From Microbacterium sp. Clip185 (lineage in GTDB: Bacteria > Actinomycetota > Actinomycetes > Actinomycetales > Microbacteriaceae), in NCBI RefSeq assembly GCF_028743715.1, contig NZ_CP117996.1, positions 1,922,001-1,986,000 of the forward strand: 64,000 nt of DNA. The letters run 5' to 3'. Both the position numbers and the translations under genes were made by a program. The notes under the pieces are model-generated. The model searched no databases, was not told the DNA's origin, and worked only from the letters and a program-made list of their open reading frames with translations. Of the stretch, positions 22,633 to 32,500 are shown piece after piece. How positions within the stretch are numbered: position 1 is the stretch's first letter; every line of letters starts with the position of its first letter.

Positions 22633-24545
22633 GCGCGGCGTGCGGCTGCGAGCACGACGAGCTCGAGACCACCATCAGCGAAGAGGCTGAGGAGGCGGAA
22701 CACCCCTGGTGGCGGGACCGCGGGATCATGGTCCCGGTCTTCTCCGGCATCGCCTTCCTCACTGGCCTGGTCCTGGAGTGGTCTGGGATGGAGATCCCGG
22801 CCTTGGTGTTGTTCTGGATCGGCCTGCTGCTGGGTGCATCGACGTTCACCCCGGGCGCGATTCGGAAGCTGTTCAAGGGTAAGCTCGGCATCGGGCTGCT
22901 GATGACGATCAGCGCGGTCGGTGCGGTGATCCTCGGCTATGTCGAGGAGGCCGCAGCGCTGGCGTTCCTGTACTCGATCGCCGAGGCACTGGAAGACAAA
23001 GCCATGGACCGCGCCCGCGGCGGGCTCCGGGCGCTGCTCAAGCTCGTCCCGGAGACCGCGACCGTCCGCCGCGACGGTACCTCGGTTGAGGTCCCGGCGA
23101 AGGATCTCCAAGTGGGGCAGCTGATGCTGGTGCGGCCGGGCGAGCGGATCGCGACCGACGGCATCGTCCGCACGGGGCGCTCCAGCCTGGACACCTCCGC
23201 GATCACCGGGGAGTCGATCCCGGTCGAGGTCGAGCCCGGCGACACGGTCTCAGCCGGTGCGATCAACACCGCTGGGGCGCTGGAGGTCGAGACGACCGCG
23301 GCCGGCACCGACAACTCGCTGACCACGATCGTCGACCTGGTGGAGAAGGCTCAGGCCGAGAAGGGCGACCGCGCCCGTCTCGCCGACCGCATCGCCCGCC
23401 CCCTCGTCCCGGGCGTGCTGATCCTCGCCGCCCTGGTCGCGATCATCGGGTCGCTGTTCGGCGACCCGGAGCTGTGGATCGCCCGCGCTCTCGTGGTGCT
23501 GGTGGCGGCGTCGCCGTGCGCGTTGGCGATCTCGGTCCCGCTGACTGTGGTGGCCGCGATCGGCTCGGCGAGCAAGTTCGGCGTGATCATCAAGTCGGGT
23601 GCCGCGTTCGAGCGGTTCGGCGTGATCCGTCACGTCGCCGTCGACAAGACCGGCACCCTCACCCGCAACGAGCCCGCCGTCGCCGCCGTCCTCACCGTAG
23701 ACGGTGTGAGCGAGGCGGAGGCGCTGGCGTGGGCGGCCGCGTTGGAGCAGCACAGCACCCACCCGCTCGCGGCCGCGATCACCGCCGCTGTGCCGGATGC
23801 CCCTGCGGCGGAGGGCGTGACCGAGCAGGCCGGTCACGGCATCGAGGGCGAGCTCGACGGCGCGCGGATCACGGTCGGCAGTCCCCGCTGGCTGCACGCC
23901 GGGACGCTCGGCGACCGGGTCGCGGGGCTGGAGGAGCAAGGCATGACGGTCGTGATCGTCCACCGCGACGGCGTCCCGGTCGCCGCGATCGGCGTCCGCG
24001 ACGAGCTGCGACCGGAGGTCCCCGAGGTCGTGCGCACCCTCGCGACCCAGGGCATCGGGGTGACCATGCTCACCGGCGACAACGCCCGCACCGCCCGCGC
24101 CCTCGCTGCGCAAGCAGGGATCGATGACGTCCGCGCCGAGCTGCGCCCCGAAGACAAGGCCGCCGCGATCGCAGAGTTCGGTGCGAAGGGGCCGGTCGCG
24201 ATGATCGGCGACGGCATCAACGACGCCCCTGCGCTGGCCGCCGCGGACATCGGTATCGCGATGGGCGCGACGGGCTCCGACGCCGCGATCGAGTCGGCCG
24301 ACGTGGCCTTCACCGGTCACGACCTGCGGCTTCTCCCGCGCGCGTTCGACCACGCCCGTCGGGGGCGGCACATCATCAACCAGAACATCATCCTGTCGCT
24401 GCTGATCATCACCGTGCTGCTCCCGCTGGCCCTGTTCGGCGTCCTGGGCCTCGCCGCCGTGGTCCTGGTGCACGAGATCGCCGAGGTCGTCGTCATCCTC
24501 AACGGACTGCGCGCCGCCCGGACTCGGAAGGAGCCGACCGCATGA
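22629..24545 (+). CDS. P1B-type heavy-metal exporting ATPase
   Basis: A 638-residue P-type ATPase without an N-terminal metal-binding domain. Membrane helices flank the A domain (phosphatase motif TGES), then the ion-channel motif SPC (295-297) instead of CPC, the phosphorylation motif DKTGT (Asp339), the HP motif region (EQHSTHPLA) and GDGINDAP (527-534). It ends in a helix pair with HEIAEVVVILNGL. SPC ATPases export divalent metals such as Co, Zn or Cd; with cmtR upstream, Cd/Pb is the most likely substrate, as for CtpG in mycobacteria. The start is GTG 22629, overlapping the cmtR stop. Confidence 0.87.
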   Translation: MSAACGCEHDELETTISEEAEEAEHPWWRDRGIMVPVFSGIAFLTGLVLEWSGMEIPALVLFWIGLLLGASTFTPGAIRKLFKGKLGIGLLMTISAVGAVILGYVEEAAALAFLYSIAEALEDKAMDRARGGLRALLKLVPETATVRRDGTSVEVPAKDLQVGQLMLVRPGERIATDGIVRTGRSSLDTSAITGESIPVEVEPGDTVSAGAINTAGALEVETTAAGTDNSLTTIVDLVEKAQAEKGDRARLADRIARPLVPGVLILAALVAIIGSLFGDPELWIARALVVLVAASPCALAISVPLTVVAAIGSASKFGVIIKSGAAFERFGVIRHVAVDKTGTLTRNEPAVAAVLTVDGVSEAEALAWAAALEQHSTHPLAAAITAAVPDAPAAEGVTEQAGHGIEGELDGARITVGSPRWLHAGTLGDRVAGLEEQGMTVVIVHRDGVPVAAIGVRDELRPEVPEVVRTLATQGIGVTMLTGDNARTARALAAQAGIDDVRAELRPEDKAAAIAEFGAKGPVAMIGDGINDAPALAAADIGIAMGATGSDAAIESADVAFTGHDLRLLPRAFDHARRGRHIINQNIILSLLIITVLLPLALFGVLGLAAVVLVHEIAEVVVILNGLRAARTRKEPTA

Positions 24546-24850
24546 AGGTCGAACTGCTGCACATCGTCGACTGCCCGAACACGGCAATCGCCGAAGCCAA
24601 CGCACGCGCGGCGCTGGATGCTCTCGGGCTCGGGGCCGTTCCTGTCGAGCTGGTGACGATCCGAACCGAGGCCGAGGCGGCGAGCACCCAGTTCGGAGGC
24701 TCGCCCACGATCCTCCTCGACGACGTCGACCTGTTCCCGACGGCCCCGGTTCGCGCGCTGGCGTGCCGGGTCTACGCGACGGAAAGCGGGTACGCCGGAG
24801 CGCCCACGCAGGAGCAGATCGAAGCAGCGATGCGAGGCGCATCCCGGTAG
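24542..24850 (+). CDS. Thioredoxin-like small protein in metal operon
   Basis: A 102-residue protein with a thioredoxin-fold start (MKVELLHIVDCPNTAIAEANAR), a single Cys at the usual first active-site position (CPN) and the cis-Pro segment (FGGSPTILLDD). Similar proteins are found next to mercury and arsenic genes and are sometimes labelled alkylmercury-lyase-like, but the lyase catalytic Cys pair is not present. It overlaps the ATPase stop by 4 bases. It may carry metal or a thiol; function is not established. Confidence 0.65.
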   Translation: MKVELLHIVDCPNTAIAEANARAALDALGLGAVPVELVTIRTEAEAASTQFGGSPTILLDDVDLFPTAPVRALACRVYATESGYAGAPTQEQIEAAMRGASR

Positions 24851-24938
24851 AGCGAGAACGACCGGTGACGCGATCACTGGGTCACACCTCACGGCACAAC
24901 GGTGTTCGCCGTAAAGTTCGCGGACCCGGAAACACACC

Positions 24939-24970
24939 GGAGGGGTAGGGCCATTGGCCTCTGCCCCTCC
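24939..24970. terminator. Bidirectional hairpin between convergent operons
   Basis: GGAGGGGTAGGGCCA and TGGCCTCTGCCCCTCC pair with two mismatches and no real loop spacer, between the convergent 24542 gene and arsC. It probably ends transcription from both sides. Confidence 0.55.
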
Positions 24971-24985
24971 GCTGCTCGCAGCTCC

Positions 24986-25390
24986 TCAGACGAGCAGTTC
25001 GGCGAGGAGGGTCTCGACGCGGGCCTTGATGTCGTCGCGAATCGGGCGCACCGCATCGATGCCCTGCCCCGCCGGGTCGTCGAGCTTCCAGTCCTCGTAC
25101 CGCTTGCCCGGGAAGAACGGGCAAGCGTCGCCGCAACCCATCGTGATCACCACGTCGGAGGCCTGCACGGCCTCGGTGGTGAGCACCTTGGGCTGTTCGG
25201 CGGTGATGTCGATCCCCTCCTCGCGCATCGCCTCGACGGCGACCGGGTTGATCTGGTCGGCGGGCATGGACCCGGCGGAGCGGACCTCGACGCGGTCGCC
25301 CGCCAACTCGCGGAGATAGCCGGCGGCCATCTGGGAACGGCCGGCGTTGTGGACGCAGACGAAGAGGACGGAAGGCTTCTGGTCGGTCAT
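24986..25390 (-). CDS. arsC: Arsenate reductase (LMW phosphatase-like ArsC)
   Basis: A 134-residue arsenate reductase of the low-molecular-weight tyrosine phosphatase fold. The P-loop Cys12-x5-Arg18 is CVHNAGRS; GCGDACPFFPG and EDWKLDDPAG form the redox and substrate loops. It reduces As(V) to As(III) for export by Acr3. Enzymes of this group use thioredoxin or mycothiol; the trxA and trxB genes in the same operon suggest thioredoxin here. It is last in the operon, 15 bases after the ArsR-ArsC fusion. Confidence 0.9.
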   Translation of the reverse strand: MTDQKPSVLFVCVHNAGRSQMAAGYLRELAGDRVEVRSAGSMPADQINPVAVEAMREEGIDITAEQPKVLTTEAVQASDVVITMGCGDACPFFPGKRYEDWKLDDPAGQGIDAVRPIRDDIKARVETLLAELLV

Positions 25391-25405
25391 GGTTGTTCGC
25401 TTCTT

Positions 25406-26410
25406 TCAGTCGGTGAGGGTGGCGAGGAGGCCGCGGACGCGGCCCTCGATGTCCTGGCGGATCGCTTCGACGCCCTCGGGCGAGGCCAGCGCAGGATCGC
25501 CCACGGCCCAGTCCTCATAGCGGACGCCGGGGATGATCGGGCAGACGTCGCCGCAGCCCATCGTGACCACCACGTCTGCGGCGCGCACCGCGTCGTCGGT
25601 GAGCGGCTTCGGGAACGCCGTCTCGGCCTCCTGCGCGCCCTCGATCTCGGTGAGCAGCGAGCGCACGTGCGGGTGCACGTCCGACGCCGGGGCGGATCCT
25701 GCGGAGCGTGCGACGACGCGGCCGTCGGCGAGCTGGTTGACGATCGCGGCGGCGAGCTGGGAGCGGCCCGCGTTCTGCACGCAGACGAACAACACCTGCG
25801 GCACCCCGGCCGAGCGGTCCCGCGTCAGGTCGGCGAGGCGCTGCCGGGCGAACCGCTCGGTCAGCGGGATCATGTGCGCCGTCAGCTTCGCCGAACGCAC
25901 CAGGCCGGCGTAGGACTCGCGCACGATCGCGATCACGAGGTCCCGGTTCAGCCCGGCCAGCTCGTCCGCGAGCTCCTCCGCGAGCCTGGTGACTCGGGCG
26001 TCCATCTGCTGCAGGGCCGCGGTCCGTGCCGCGGTGTCTTCGGGGTCGTCGGTGACGGCCGCGGCGGGAGCGAACGCGTCGAGGAGGGCTGCGACGGCGC
26101 GCTGTTTGCCCGGGGCGATGCGGTAGTAGACCCAGGTGCCGCGGCGCTCGGACAGCAGCATCCCGGTCTCCTTCAACACCTTCAAGTGGTGCGAAACGGT
26201 CGGCTGCGACACCTCGGCGAGGTCCGCGAGGTCGCACACGCAGGACTCGCCGCGCGGGTCGGTCGCGATCGCGGAGAGCATCCGCAGCCGCAGCGGGTCA
26301 GCGAGCGCTTTCAGTGCCCCGGCCACGGTCGTGGCGGCCTCGGTGCCGATCGCGTGCGCCGTGGACGGTGCGCACGCGTCGGCGTCAGAGATGACGGTCG
26401 TGTCGGTCAT
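25406..26410 (-). CDS. ArsR-ArsC fusion: repressor plus arsenate reductase
   Basis: A 334-residue fusion. Residues 1-110 are an ArsR winged helix with ESCVCDL (Cys57/Cys59). Residues about 115-195 form a helical linker domain rich in Leu/Arg. Residues about 203-334 are an ArsC with the P-loop Cys210-x5-Arg216 (CVQNAGRS) and GCGDVCPIIPG. The linker resembles the small helical three-helix domain seen in front of actinobacterial ArsC proteins. The protein could couple sensing of arsenite to its production. It overlaps acr3 by 4 bases and precedes a second, separate arsC, so the operon has two reductase domains. Confidence 0.85.
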   Translation of the reverse strand: MTDTTVISDADACAPSTAHAIGTEAATTVAGALKALADPLRLRMLSAIATDPRGESCVCDLADLAEVSQPTVSHHLKVLKETGMLLSERRGTWVYYRIAPGKQRAVAALLDAFAPAAAVTDDPEDTAARTAALQQMDARVTRLAEELADELAGLNRDLVIAIVRESYAGLVRSAKLTAHMIPLTERFARQRLADLTRDRSAGVPQVLFVCVQNAGRSQLAAAIVNQLADGRVVARSAGSAPASDVHPHVRSLLTEIEGAQEAETAFPKPLTDDAVRAADVVVTMGCGDVCPIIPGVRYEDWAVGDPALASPEGVEAIRQDIEGRVRGLLATLTD

Positions 26411-27495
26411 GACGTCCTCGATTCGGTGGCGTAGGGATCGGTGTGGAACCAGGCCTTCGCGGCCCAGAGTGAGACGTAGACCAGGCCCACGAGCACGGGC
26501 ACTTCGATGAGCGGGCCGACGACCCCGGCCAAGGCCTGGCCGGATGCCGCGCCGAAGGTGCCGATCGCGACCGCGATGGCGAGCTCGAAGTTGTTGCCCG
26601 CGGCGGTGAACGCGAGCGTCGTGGAGCGCGCGTAGCCCAGACCGAGTGCCTTGCCCAGCAGGATGCCGGCGAACCACATCAGTGCGAAGTAGACCAGCAG
26701 CGGCAGCGCGATCCTGGCGACGTCCATCGGGTGGGAGGTGACCTGTTCGCCCTGCAGGGCGAACAGCAGCACGATCGTGAACAGCAGCCCATAGAGCGCC
26801 CACGGCCCGATCCTCGGGAGGAACTTCTCCTCGTACCAGTCGCGCCCCTTGCGCTTCTCGCCGATGAACCGGGACGCGAAGCCCGCGACGAGCGGGATGC
26901 CGAGGAACACGAGCACGTTCAAGGCGATCTGCCAGACCGAGATCTCCAGCCCCTGCGCATCCAGCCCCAGCCAGCCCGGCAGCACGGTCAGGTAGAACCA
27001 GCCCAGCACCGAGAACATCACGACCTGGAATACCGAGTTGATCGCGACCAGCACCGCGGTCGCCTCCCGGTCACCGCACGCGAGATCGTTCCAGATCACG
27101 ACCATCGCGATGCAGCGCGCGAGACCCACGATGATCAGCCCGGTCCGGTACTCCGGCAGGTCGGGCAGGAAGATCCACGCGAGCGCGAACATCACCGCGG
27201 GCCCCACGAGCCAGTTCAGCACGAGCGAGGAGACAAGAAGCTTCTTGTCGCCCGTGACGGCGGCGACCTTGTCGTAGCGGACCTTCGCGAGCACCGGGTA
27301 CATCATCACCAGCAGGCCCAGCCCGATCGGGATCGAGATCCCGCCGACCTCCATCGCAGAGAGCGCGTCAGAAAGTGCGGGCACGAAACGACCGAGCAAG
27401 AGGCCCGCGACCATCGCGAAGCCGATCCACAGCGGAAGCCACTTGTCGAGGGTGGAGAGCCGTTTCGGGGCGGTGCGGGTCAGGGTGTCGGTCAT
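26407..27495 (-). CDS. acr3: Acr3-type arsenite efflux permease
   Basis: A 362-residue membrane protein with about ten helices of the bile/arsenite/riboflavin transporter superfamily. The conserved Cys of Acr3 lies at residue 128 in GLARCIAMVVIWNDLA, and the AAGNNFELAIAVAIGTFG segment is the second family signature. It exports As(III) made by the ArsC domains. The start at 27495 was chosen where the MTDTLTRT lead-in begins; the frame extends upstream over trxA but shows no family sequence. It overlaps both neighbours by 4 bases. Confidence 0.92.
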   Translation of the reverse strand: MTDTLTRTAPKRLSTLDKWLPLWIGFAMVAGLLLGRFVPALSDALSAMEVGGISIPIGLGLLVMMYPVLAKVRYDKVAAVTGDKKLLVSSLVLNWLVGPAVMFALAWIFLPDLPEYRTGLIIVGLARCIAMVVIWNDLACGDREATAVLVAINSVFQVVMFSVLGWFYLTVLPGWLGLDAQGLEISVWQIALNVLVFLGIPLVAGFASRFIGEKRKGRDWYEEKFLPRIGPWALYGLLFTIVLLFALQGEQVTSHPMDVARIALPLLVYFALMWFAGILLGKALGLGYARSTTLAFTAAGNNFELAIAVAIGTFGAASGQALAGVVGPLIEVPVLVGLVYVSLWAAKAWFHTDPYATESRTS

Positions 27496-27818
27496 GCGAG
27501 CAGCTCTTCGATCTTCGCGACGTAGACGGGTTTCGGGTGCGCGCCGATCAGCACGTCCACCCGCTCTCCGTTCCGGTAGAACCCGAGGGTGGGGATCGAG
27601 GTCACGCCGGCCGCGGTCACGGTCTCGGGGTTCTGGTCGGCGTCGACCTTCACGATCTTCACCCGGCCCGCGTAGTCGCTGGCGAGCTGGTCCAGGATCG
27701 GGGCGATCGCCTTGCACGGGCCGCACCAGGTCGCCCAGACGTCGACCACGACGGGTAGCTCGGACTCGATCACCTCAGCCCGGAAAGTAGCGTCGGTGAC
27801 GGGAGTGACGATGCTCAT
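27492..27818 (-). CDS. trxA: Thioredoxin
   Basis: A 108-residue thioredoxin with the active site WCGPC (Cys32/Cys35), the buried Asp in VVVDVWAT and the cis-Pro loop TSIPT. Full length for the family. Located between trxB and acr3 with 4-bp overlaps, it probably re-reduces the two arsenate reductases encoded downstream. Confidence 0.93.
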   Translation of the reverse strand: MSIVTPVTDATFRAEVIESELPVVVDVWATWCGPCKAIAPILDQLASDYAGRVKIVKVDADQNPETVTAAGVTSIPTLGFYRNGERVDVLIGAHPKPVYVAKIEELLA

Positions 27819-28789
27819 GCGGAGACCTCCAAAGCAAGCTCAGGAACGGTGGTGGGTTCGAGGTTCGACAGGTAGTGCTGGGCGTCCTGCGCGGCCGCGC
27901 AGCCGGTGCCCGCGGCGGTGATCGCCTGCCGGTACGTGTGATCGACGAGATCCCCGGCCGCGAACACCCCGGGCAGGTTCGTCCGCGTCGACGGGTGCGC
28001 GACCCGCACATACCCGTCCGCGTCGGTGTCGACCTGCCCGGTCACGAGCTCGGAACGCGGGTCGTGCCCGATCGCGACGAACACCCCCGTCGCGTCGAGC
28101 GTGCGCTCGGCCCCGGTGACGGTGTCGCGCAGCGTGAGCCCGGTGACCTGCTCATCGCCGAGGATCGCAGCGACCTCACTGTTCCAGGCGACCTCGATCT
28201 TCGGGTCCTCCAGCACGCGCTGCGCCATGATCCTCGACGCGCGGAACTCGTCCCGGCGGTGCACGACGGTCACCTTCGACGCGAACCGGGTGAGAAACAG
28301 GGCCTCCTCCATCGCGGAGTCCCCGCCGCCGACCACGACGATCTCCTGCTCGCGGAAGAAGAACCCGTCGCACGTCGCGCACCAGGACACTCCGTGCCCC
28401 GACAGCCGCTCTTCTTCGGAGAGGCCGAGCTTGCGGTACGCGGAACCCATCGTGAGGACCACCGCCCGCGCCCGGTACGTCGCCCCGGCACCGGTCTCGA
28501 TGGTCTTCACGTCGCCGTCGAGCTCGAGGCGGATCGCGTCGTCGTAGACGATCCGAGCGCCGAATCGCTCGGCCTGCGCCCGCATCGACTCCATCAGCTC
28601 CGGTCCCTGCACGCCATCGACGAAGCCCGGGAAGTTCTCCACCTCCGTCGTCGTCATCAACGCACCGCCCGCGGTCACCGAGCCCGCGATCACGACCGGC
28701 GCGAGACCCGCACGCGCCGCGTAGACCGCCGCCGTGTATCCGGCGGGACCGGACCCGACGATGACCAGTTCGACTTCTTGATTCGACAT
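27815..28789 (-). CDS. trxB: Thioredoxin reductase
   Basis: A 324-residue low-molecular-weight thioredoxin reductase: FAD motif GSGPAG near residue 12, redox Cys137/Cys140 in [16 protein letters not shown] motif [12 protein letters not shown] and the closing FAD motif [10 protein letters not shown]. It is the first gene of the five-gene arsenic operon and starts just 8 bases from the putative ArsR operator at 28798-28814. It passes NADPH electrons to the adjacent thioredoxin. Confidence 0.93.
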   Translation of the reverse strand: MSNQEVELVIVGSGPAGYTAAVYAARAGLAPVVIAGSVTAGGALMTTTEVENFPGFVDGVQGPELMESMRAQAERFGARIVYDDAIRLELDGDVKTIETGAGATYRARAVVLTMGSAYRKLGLSEEERLSGHGVSWCATCDGFFFREQEIVVVGGGDSAMEEALFLTRFASKVTVVHRRDEFRASRIMAQRVLEDPKIEVAWNSEVAAILGDEQVTGLTLRDTVTGAERTLDATGVFVAIGHDPRSELVTGQVDTDADGYVRVAHPSTRTNLPGVFAAGDLVDHTYRQAITAAGTGCAAAQDAQHYLSNLEPTTVPELALEVSA

Positions 28790-28797
28790 GCTTCTAT

Positions 28798-28814
28798 ATT
28801 GACATCTATCGAAT
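28798..28814. promoter_or_regulatory. Putative ArsR operator upstream of trxB operon
   Basis: ATTGACATCTATCGAAT shares ATTGACATCT-x-TCGA with the arsR/arsO intergenic site at 20832-20849. Its place 8 bases upstream of the trxB start fits repression by ArsR. The remaining bases to the right element junction at 28966 hold no gene. Confidence 0.6.
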
Positions 28815-28966
28815 CAATCCGCGAGTTCGCGATGGCTTTGTCACCGGATGTTCACCTACCGTGCTCAGGCATGGCCGCCAACACCCTTCGCGCGTGAACC
28901 TCCGCATCATCGACGAAAAAGGCGCGAAAAGTGCACTCTTCAACAATCGGACCTACCAGTACCGCC

Positions 28967-29440
28967 GATCACGACGTGCAGTCGGCTCCCATCGGGAAGT
29001 GACGCGTCCACGAACGGCTGACTCAGATCGACACGTCGTCCCGTCGCGTGCAGCATGCGCTCGACGAGTTCGCGCACCTGGGATTCGGTGAGCACCACGC
29101 CGGTGCGCTCAGATCGCCCCTCACGTGCCACGAAGATCCGGTCGGGTGCGTTGATCCAGACCTCCTCGATGTCCGGATCATCGAGCAGCGGCTGGAGCGG
29201 CCCGTATCCGGCGACGGTCGCGAGCACCCCGCGCACGGATGCGTCCTCGTCGTCGAGGGTCGCCGCGCCCCTCGCGAGCGCCGCGTCGTTGTGCCGGCGC
29301 ACCTCGGCGCGGGCGAGCCGCTCCCCCGCCTCCGGGTCCCGCGTCGGATCGATCCCGTCGGCACGCAGCCGCGCTCGTACCCGTTCGGCGAGCGTGGCCT
29401 CGGCGGGCAGCGCATCGCGAAGAGCGGACGACGGTGACAT
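28967..29440 (-). pseudogene. tadA: tadA, 5' half
   Basis: Encodes the N-terminal part of TadA/CpaF from MSPSSALRDALP to DASLPDGSRLHVVI: the N1 domain with ASVRGVLATVAGYGPLQPLLDDPDIEEVWINAPDRIFVAREG and the RVDLSQPFVDASLPDGSRL strand. Tad homology stops at the Ile codon 28967-28969; the frame then runs nine more codons through element DNA to a stop at 28940. The ATPase half is at 16204-16887. A start at 29440 is preferred over upstream ATGs because the family sequence begins there. Confidence 0.85.
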
Positions 29441-29532
29441 GCGCAGCATCCTGAACGGGACGCGTCCCCGCGCGCTGGAATTATCCACAGCCACCGCACA
29501 GAAACGCCCCGACAGGCGGATTCACCAGCGAG

Positions 29533-29572
29533 GGCCGGCACGATATGCCCCGGAAGGCATACCGCACCGGCC
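29533..29572 (-). terminator. Hairpin downstream of the GH43 gene
   Basis: GGCCGGCACGATATGCC and GGCATACCGCACCGGCC pair over 17 bp with three mismatches and a 6-base loop. It follows the GH43 stop at 29593 on the minus strand and precedes the tadA remnant. Confidence 0.55.
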
Positions 29573-29592
29573 CCGGATGGTTCAGCGAGCGA

Positions 29593-32500
29593 TCAGACCG
29601 CCCGGCGATGCGGACGGCGCAGGAACCACGCCATTCCGCCGACCACGATCAATAGCGACCCCAGGAGCGCGACACCCAAGGGTCCCTGCGCACCCGTGGC
29701 CGCGAGCTGCCCCGCCGGAACCACGGTGATCAGCTGGCGGGCGACCTCCGATCCGTCGGCACCGAAGACCACGATCGTGTGGACGCCGGCGGGCAGATCA
29801 GCGGGGATCTGCACGTCGAACACCACCGTGCCGGTCGTGTCGGCCGCCGGGATACCCGCGATCCGGATGGGATCGCTGCGCAGCTCTGCCGTGACCTGCT
29901 CGCCGGGAGCCAGGCCCGTCACGGTGACCTTCACGATGCCGCCGCGCTCGACGGTCGACGTCGACACCGACACGCCGGGAACGCTCGGCTCCTGCGTGGG
30001 CTGAGGCGAGGCAGACCCGCTTGGCTGAGGCAACGGCGACCCGCTGGGCTGCGGCGACGGCGAGCCGCTCGGCTCCGGCGACGGGGACTCACTCGGCTCC
30101 GGCGACGGTGAACCACTGGGCTCGGGCGACGGTGAACCACTGGGCTCGGGCGACGGGGACCCACTCGGCTCCGGCGAGGGCGACTCGCTCGGCTCCGGGT
30201 CGGGCCCGGTGCCGGGCACCGTGCGCGGCTCCACGCCGGTGAGGGTCGGCACGACCGTCTGGAACAGCCCGTCGGAGCCGATCTGGATCCGGTCGATCGT
30301 CGTCTCGCGGTGCGTGCCGTCACCGCCCGGGATCGCGAAGCGGTGGTACGCGATGTACCACTCGTCCGTGCCCGGAACGTTGATGATCGAGCTGTGCGCC
30401 GGGCCGAGGATCCCCTGCGTGGTGTCCTTCTGCAGCAGGATGCCGCGGTAGGTCCACGGACCGTCGACGCTCGTCGAGGTGGCGTAGCCCACGCGATAGT
30501 TCGGCGAGCCCGTGTCATCGATCGAGTACGTCAGGTGGTACAGCCCGTCGCGGTAGTTCATGAACAGCCCCTCGCGGAACTCCGGCAGACCCGAGATCCG
30601 CTGGATCGTGCCCGGCACGATGCTGTTCATGTCATCCGACAGCTCGCCGTACAGCGGGCTGCCGTTGCCCCAGAACAGGTAGTACTTGCCCGAGACCGGG
30701 TCGTGGAACGCCGCCGGGTCGATGGCCTGCCCGCTCGTGACGCTCTCGTCGTTGCGGATCATCGGCAGATCCTGGGCCGTGAAGGGGCCCTCGGGGCTGT
30801 CGGCGACCGCGACGCCGATCATCTTGCGGTTGGCGTTCGGCTCGTGACCACTGAAGTAGAAGTAGTACTTGCCGTCCTTCTCGATGATCGTCGGCGCCCA
30901 GGCGTTACCGGTCGCCCACGGCACGTTGCCGTTCGCGCCGTCGAGCGTCAGGAAGGGCTCGGCACTGCGCGTCCAGTCCACGAGGTTCTTGGACTTCCAC
31001 ACGTAGAACGTGTTGCCGCCCCATCCGGGAACGCCGTCGCTCGTCGCGTAGATGTAGTACGTGTCGCCGAACACCGCGATGTTCGGATCTGCGTACAGGC
31101 CCGGCAGCACGGGGGTCTTCACCTCGACTGCCTTCAGCGTCCACACGACGTTCTCCGCGCCCTCCCGCGACAGCGTCACGGTCACGGGCGTGGTGAGGTT
31201 GCGCACCTTTCCGGATGCGGGCGAGGGAGTCACACCCTCCGCCGTCGCGTAGACGGGGCGGAGCTTCGTGAGGTCCGTCCCGCGGTTGACCGGGAAGGTC
31301 ACGGTGCGGTTCGCCACATCCACGATCGGCGCCATCTTCAGCACCGACGGGTCGGCGAGGCTCACGCCGCCGAGCACCTCGGTGTTGCCCGAGCGCTCGA
31401 CGACCTCGCCGGCGGAGAGCGCCCGGTTGTAGAGCACGAAGTCGCTCACCTGACCACGGAAGAGGTTGTCCTCGTTGTAGACGGACTTGCCGATGTAGTT
31501 CGCCAGCGTGCGCCCACCCCCGATGTCACCGGGGTCGACAGTGACGTCGTCGTTCTCGGCCACCTGCACACCGTTGAGATACAGCCGGGCGGTGTTGCCG
31601 CTCAGCGTGTACACGAGGTGCGCCCATTCACCGCGCGGCAGGGCTGCTGCGGATGTGGCGTTGCGCTCACCCGTCCAGTTGCCCGTCGTGATCGCCGCAC
31701 GATACGTGTCGTTACCGGTGGAGAACATGTAACCGTTGCCCTTGCCGTCGCCGCCGGTGTTGCCGAAGGCGTACAGGAAGTACGGGTTGCGCTGAGCGGG
31801 ATCCAGCTTCACGCGGGTCTCGACCGTCACATCCGTCACCCCCGTGAGCAGGTCGTCGGGCAGGTCGACATAGTCGTTCGAGCCGTCGAAGGTCAGGGCG
31901 CCGTCCGAGAACGTGGCTCCGCCCTGGATGACGGCGTCGCGCCCGGCTCCCGAGCGGTCGTGCAGCGTGGCGCCCGAGCCGTCCGTGAAGTCGTAGCGCA
32001 CGATCTCGCCGTCCTCGTTCGCCGAGATCGGCTGCGGCAAGTTGGCGCGCAGCGCCGTGAGCTCGGCCGCCGTCACCGGGACGACCGTGCCGTGGCGGGG
32101 GCTCGCGGGCAGACGGTAGTCGGCGGGAACCTGCCAGTTCGGGTTCGCGATGTCGTCGGTCGCGAGCGGGATGTAGCCGCGTCCGCCGTACTCGTCGACG
32201 AACAGGTAGTACTTCTCACCGTTCACGTCGCCGGGGTTCGCCTTGAACACCGACGGGCCCTCGACCGCACCGGTTCCCGCGTCGCGGCCGATGCACGAGT
32301 CCTCCATCGTCCAGCCCGAAAGCGGCGCGCGCAGATCGGTCGAACGCTCCTGGATGATGTCGCTGCAGCCCGTGCCGCCGGCGCCCTCATCCTTCGTGAA
32401 GCGGTGGTAGACGCCGTCGGCCTTGATGACGGTCGAGTCGATACGCGACAGACCGTCGTCCTGCCAGATCTTGGTGTCGCTGAAAGTGACGAAGTCGCGC

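Larger units (their letters stand above)
16885..28971. mobile_element. 12-kb recombinase-trio element carrying arsenic/cadmium resistance
   Basis: It splits tadA. The pentamer GATCA occurs at both junctions (16885-16889 and 28967-28971), and joining the tadA halves through it gives an uninterrupted frame reading LHVVITRKHW. The trio of tyrosine recombinase, HTH protein and zinc-rich recombinase-like protein lies at the left end, as in Tn554-like and recombinase-in-trio elements. Cargo is ArsR, ArsO-like, CmtR, P-type ATPase, ArsC, ArsR-ArsC, Acr3, Trx and TrxR. No terminal inverted repeat was seen, consistent with tyrosine-recombinase insertion. Confidence 0.82.

Noticed and set aside
28860..28966. 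Possible inverted repeats at the right end of the 12-kb element
   Set aside because: No match to the left end could be found by eye; tyrosine-recombinase elements need none.
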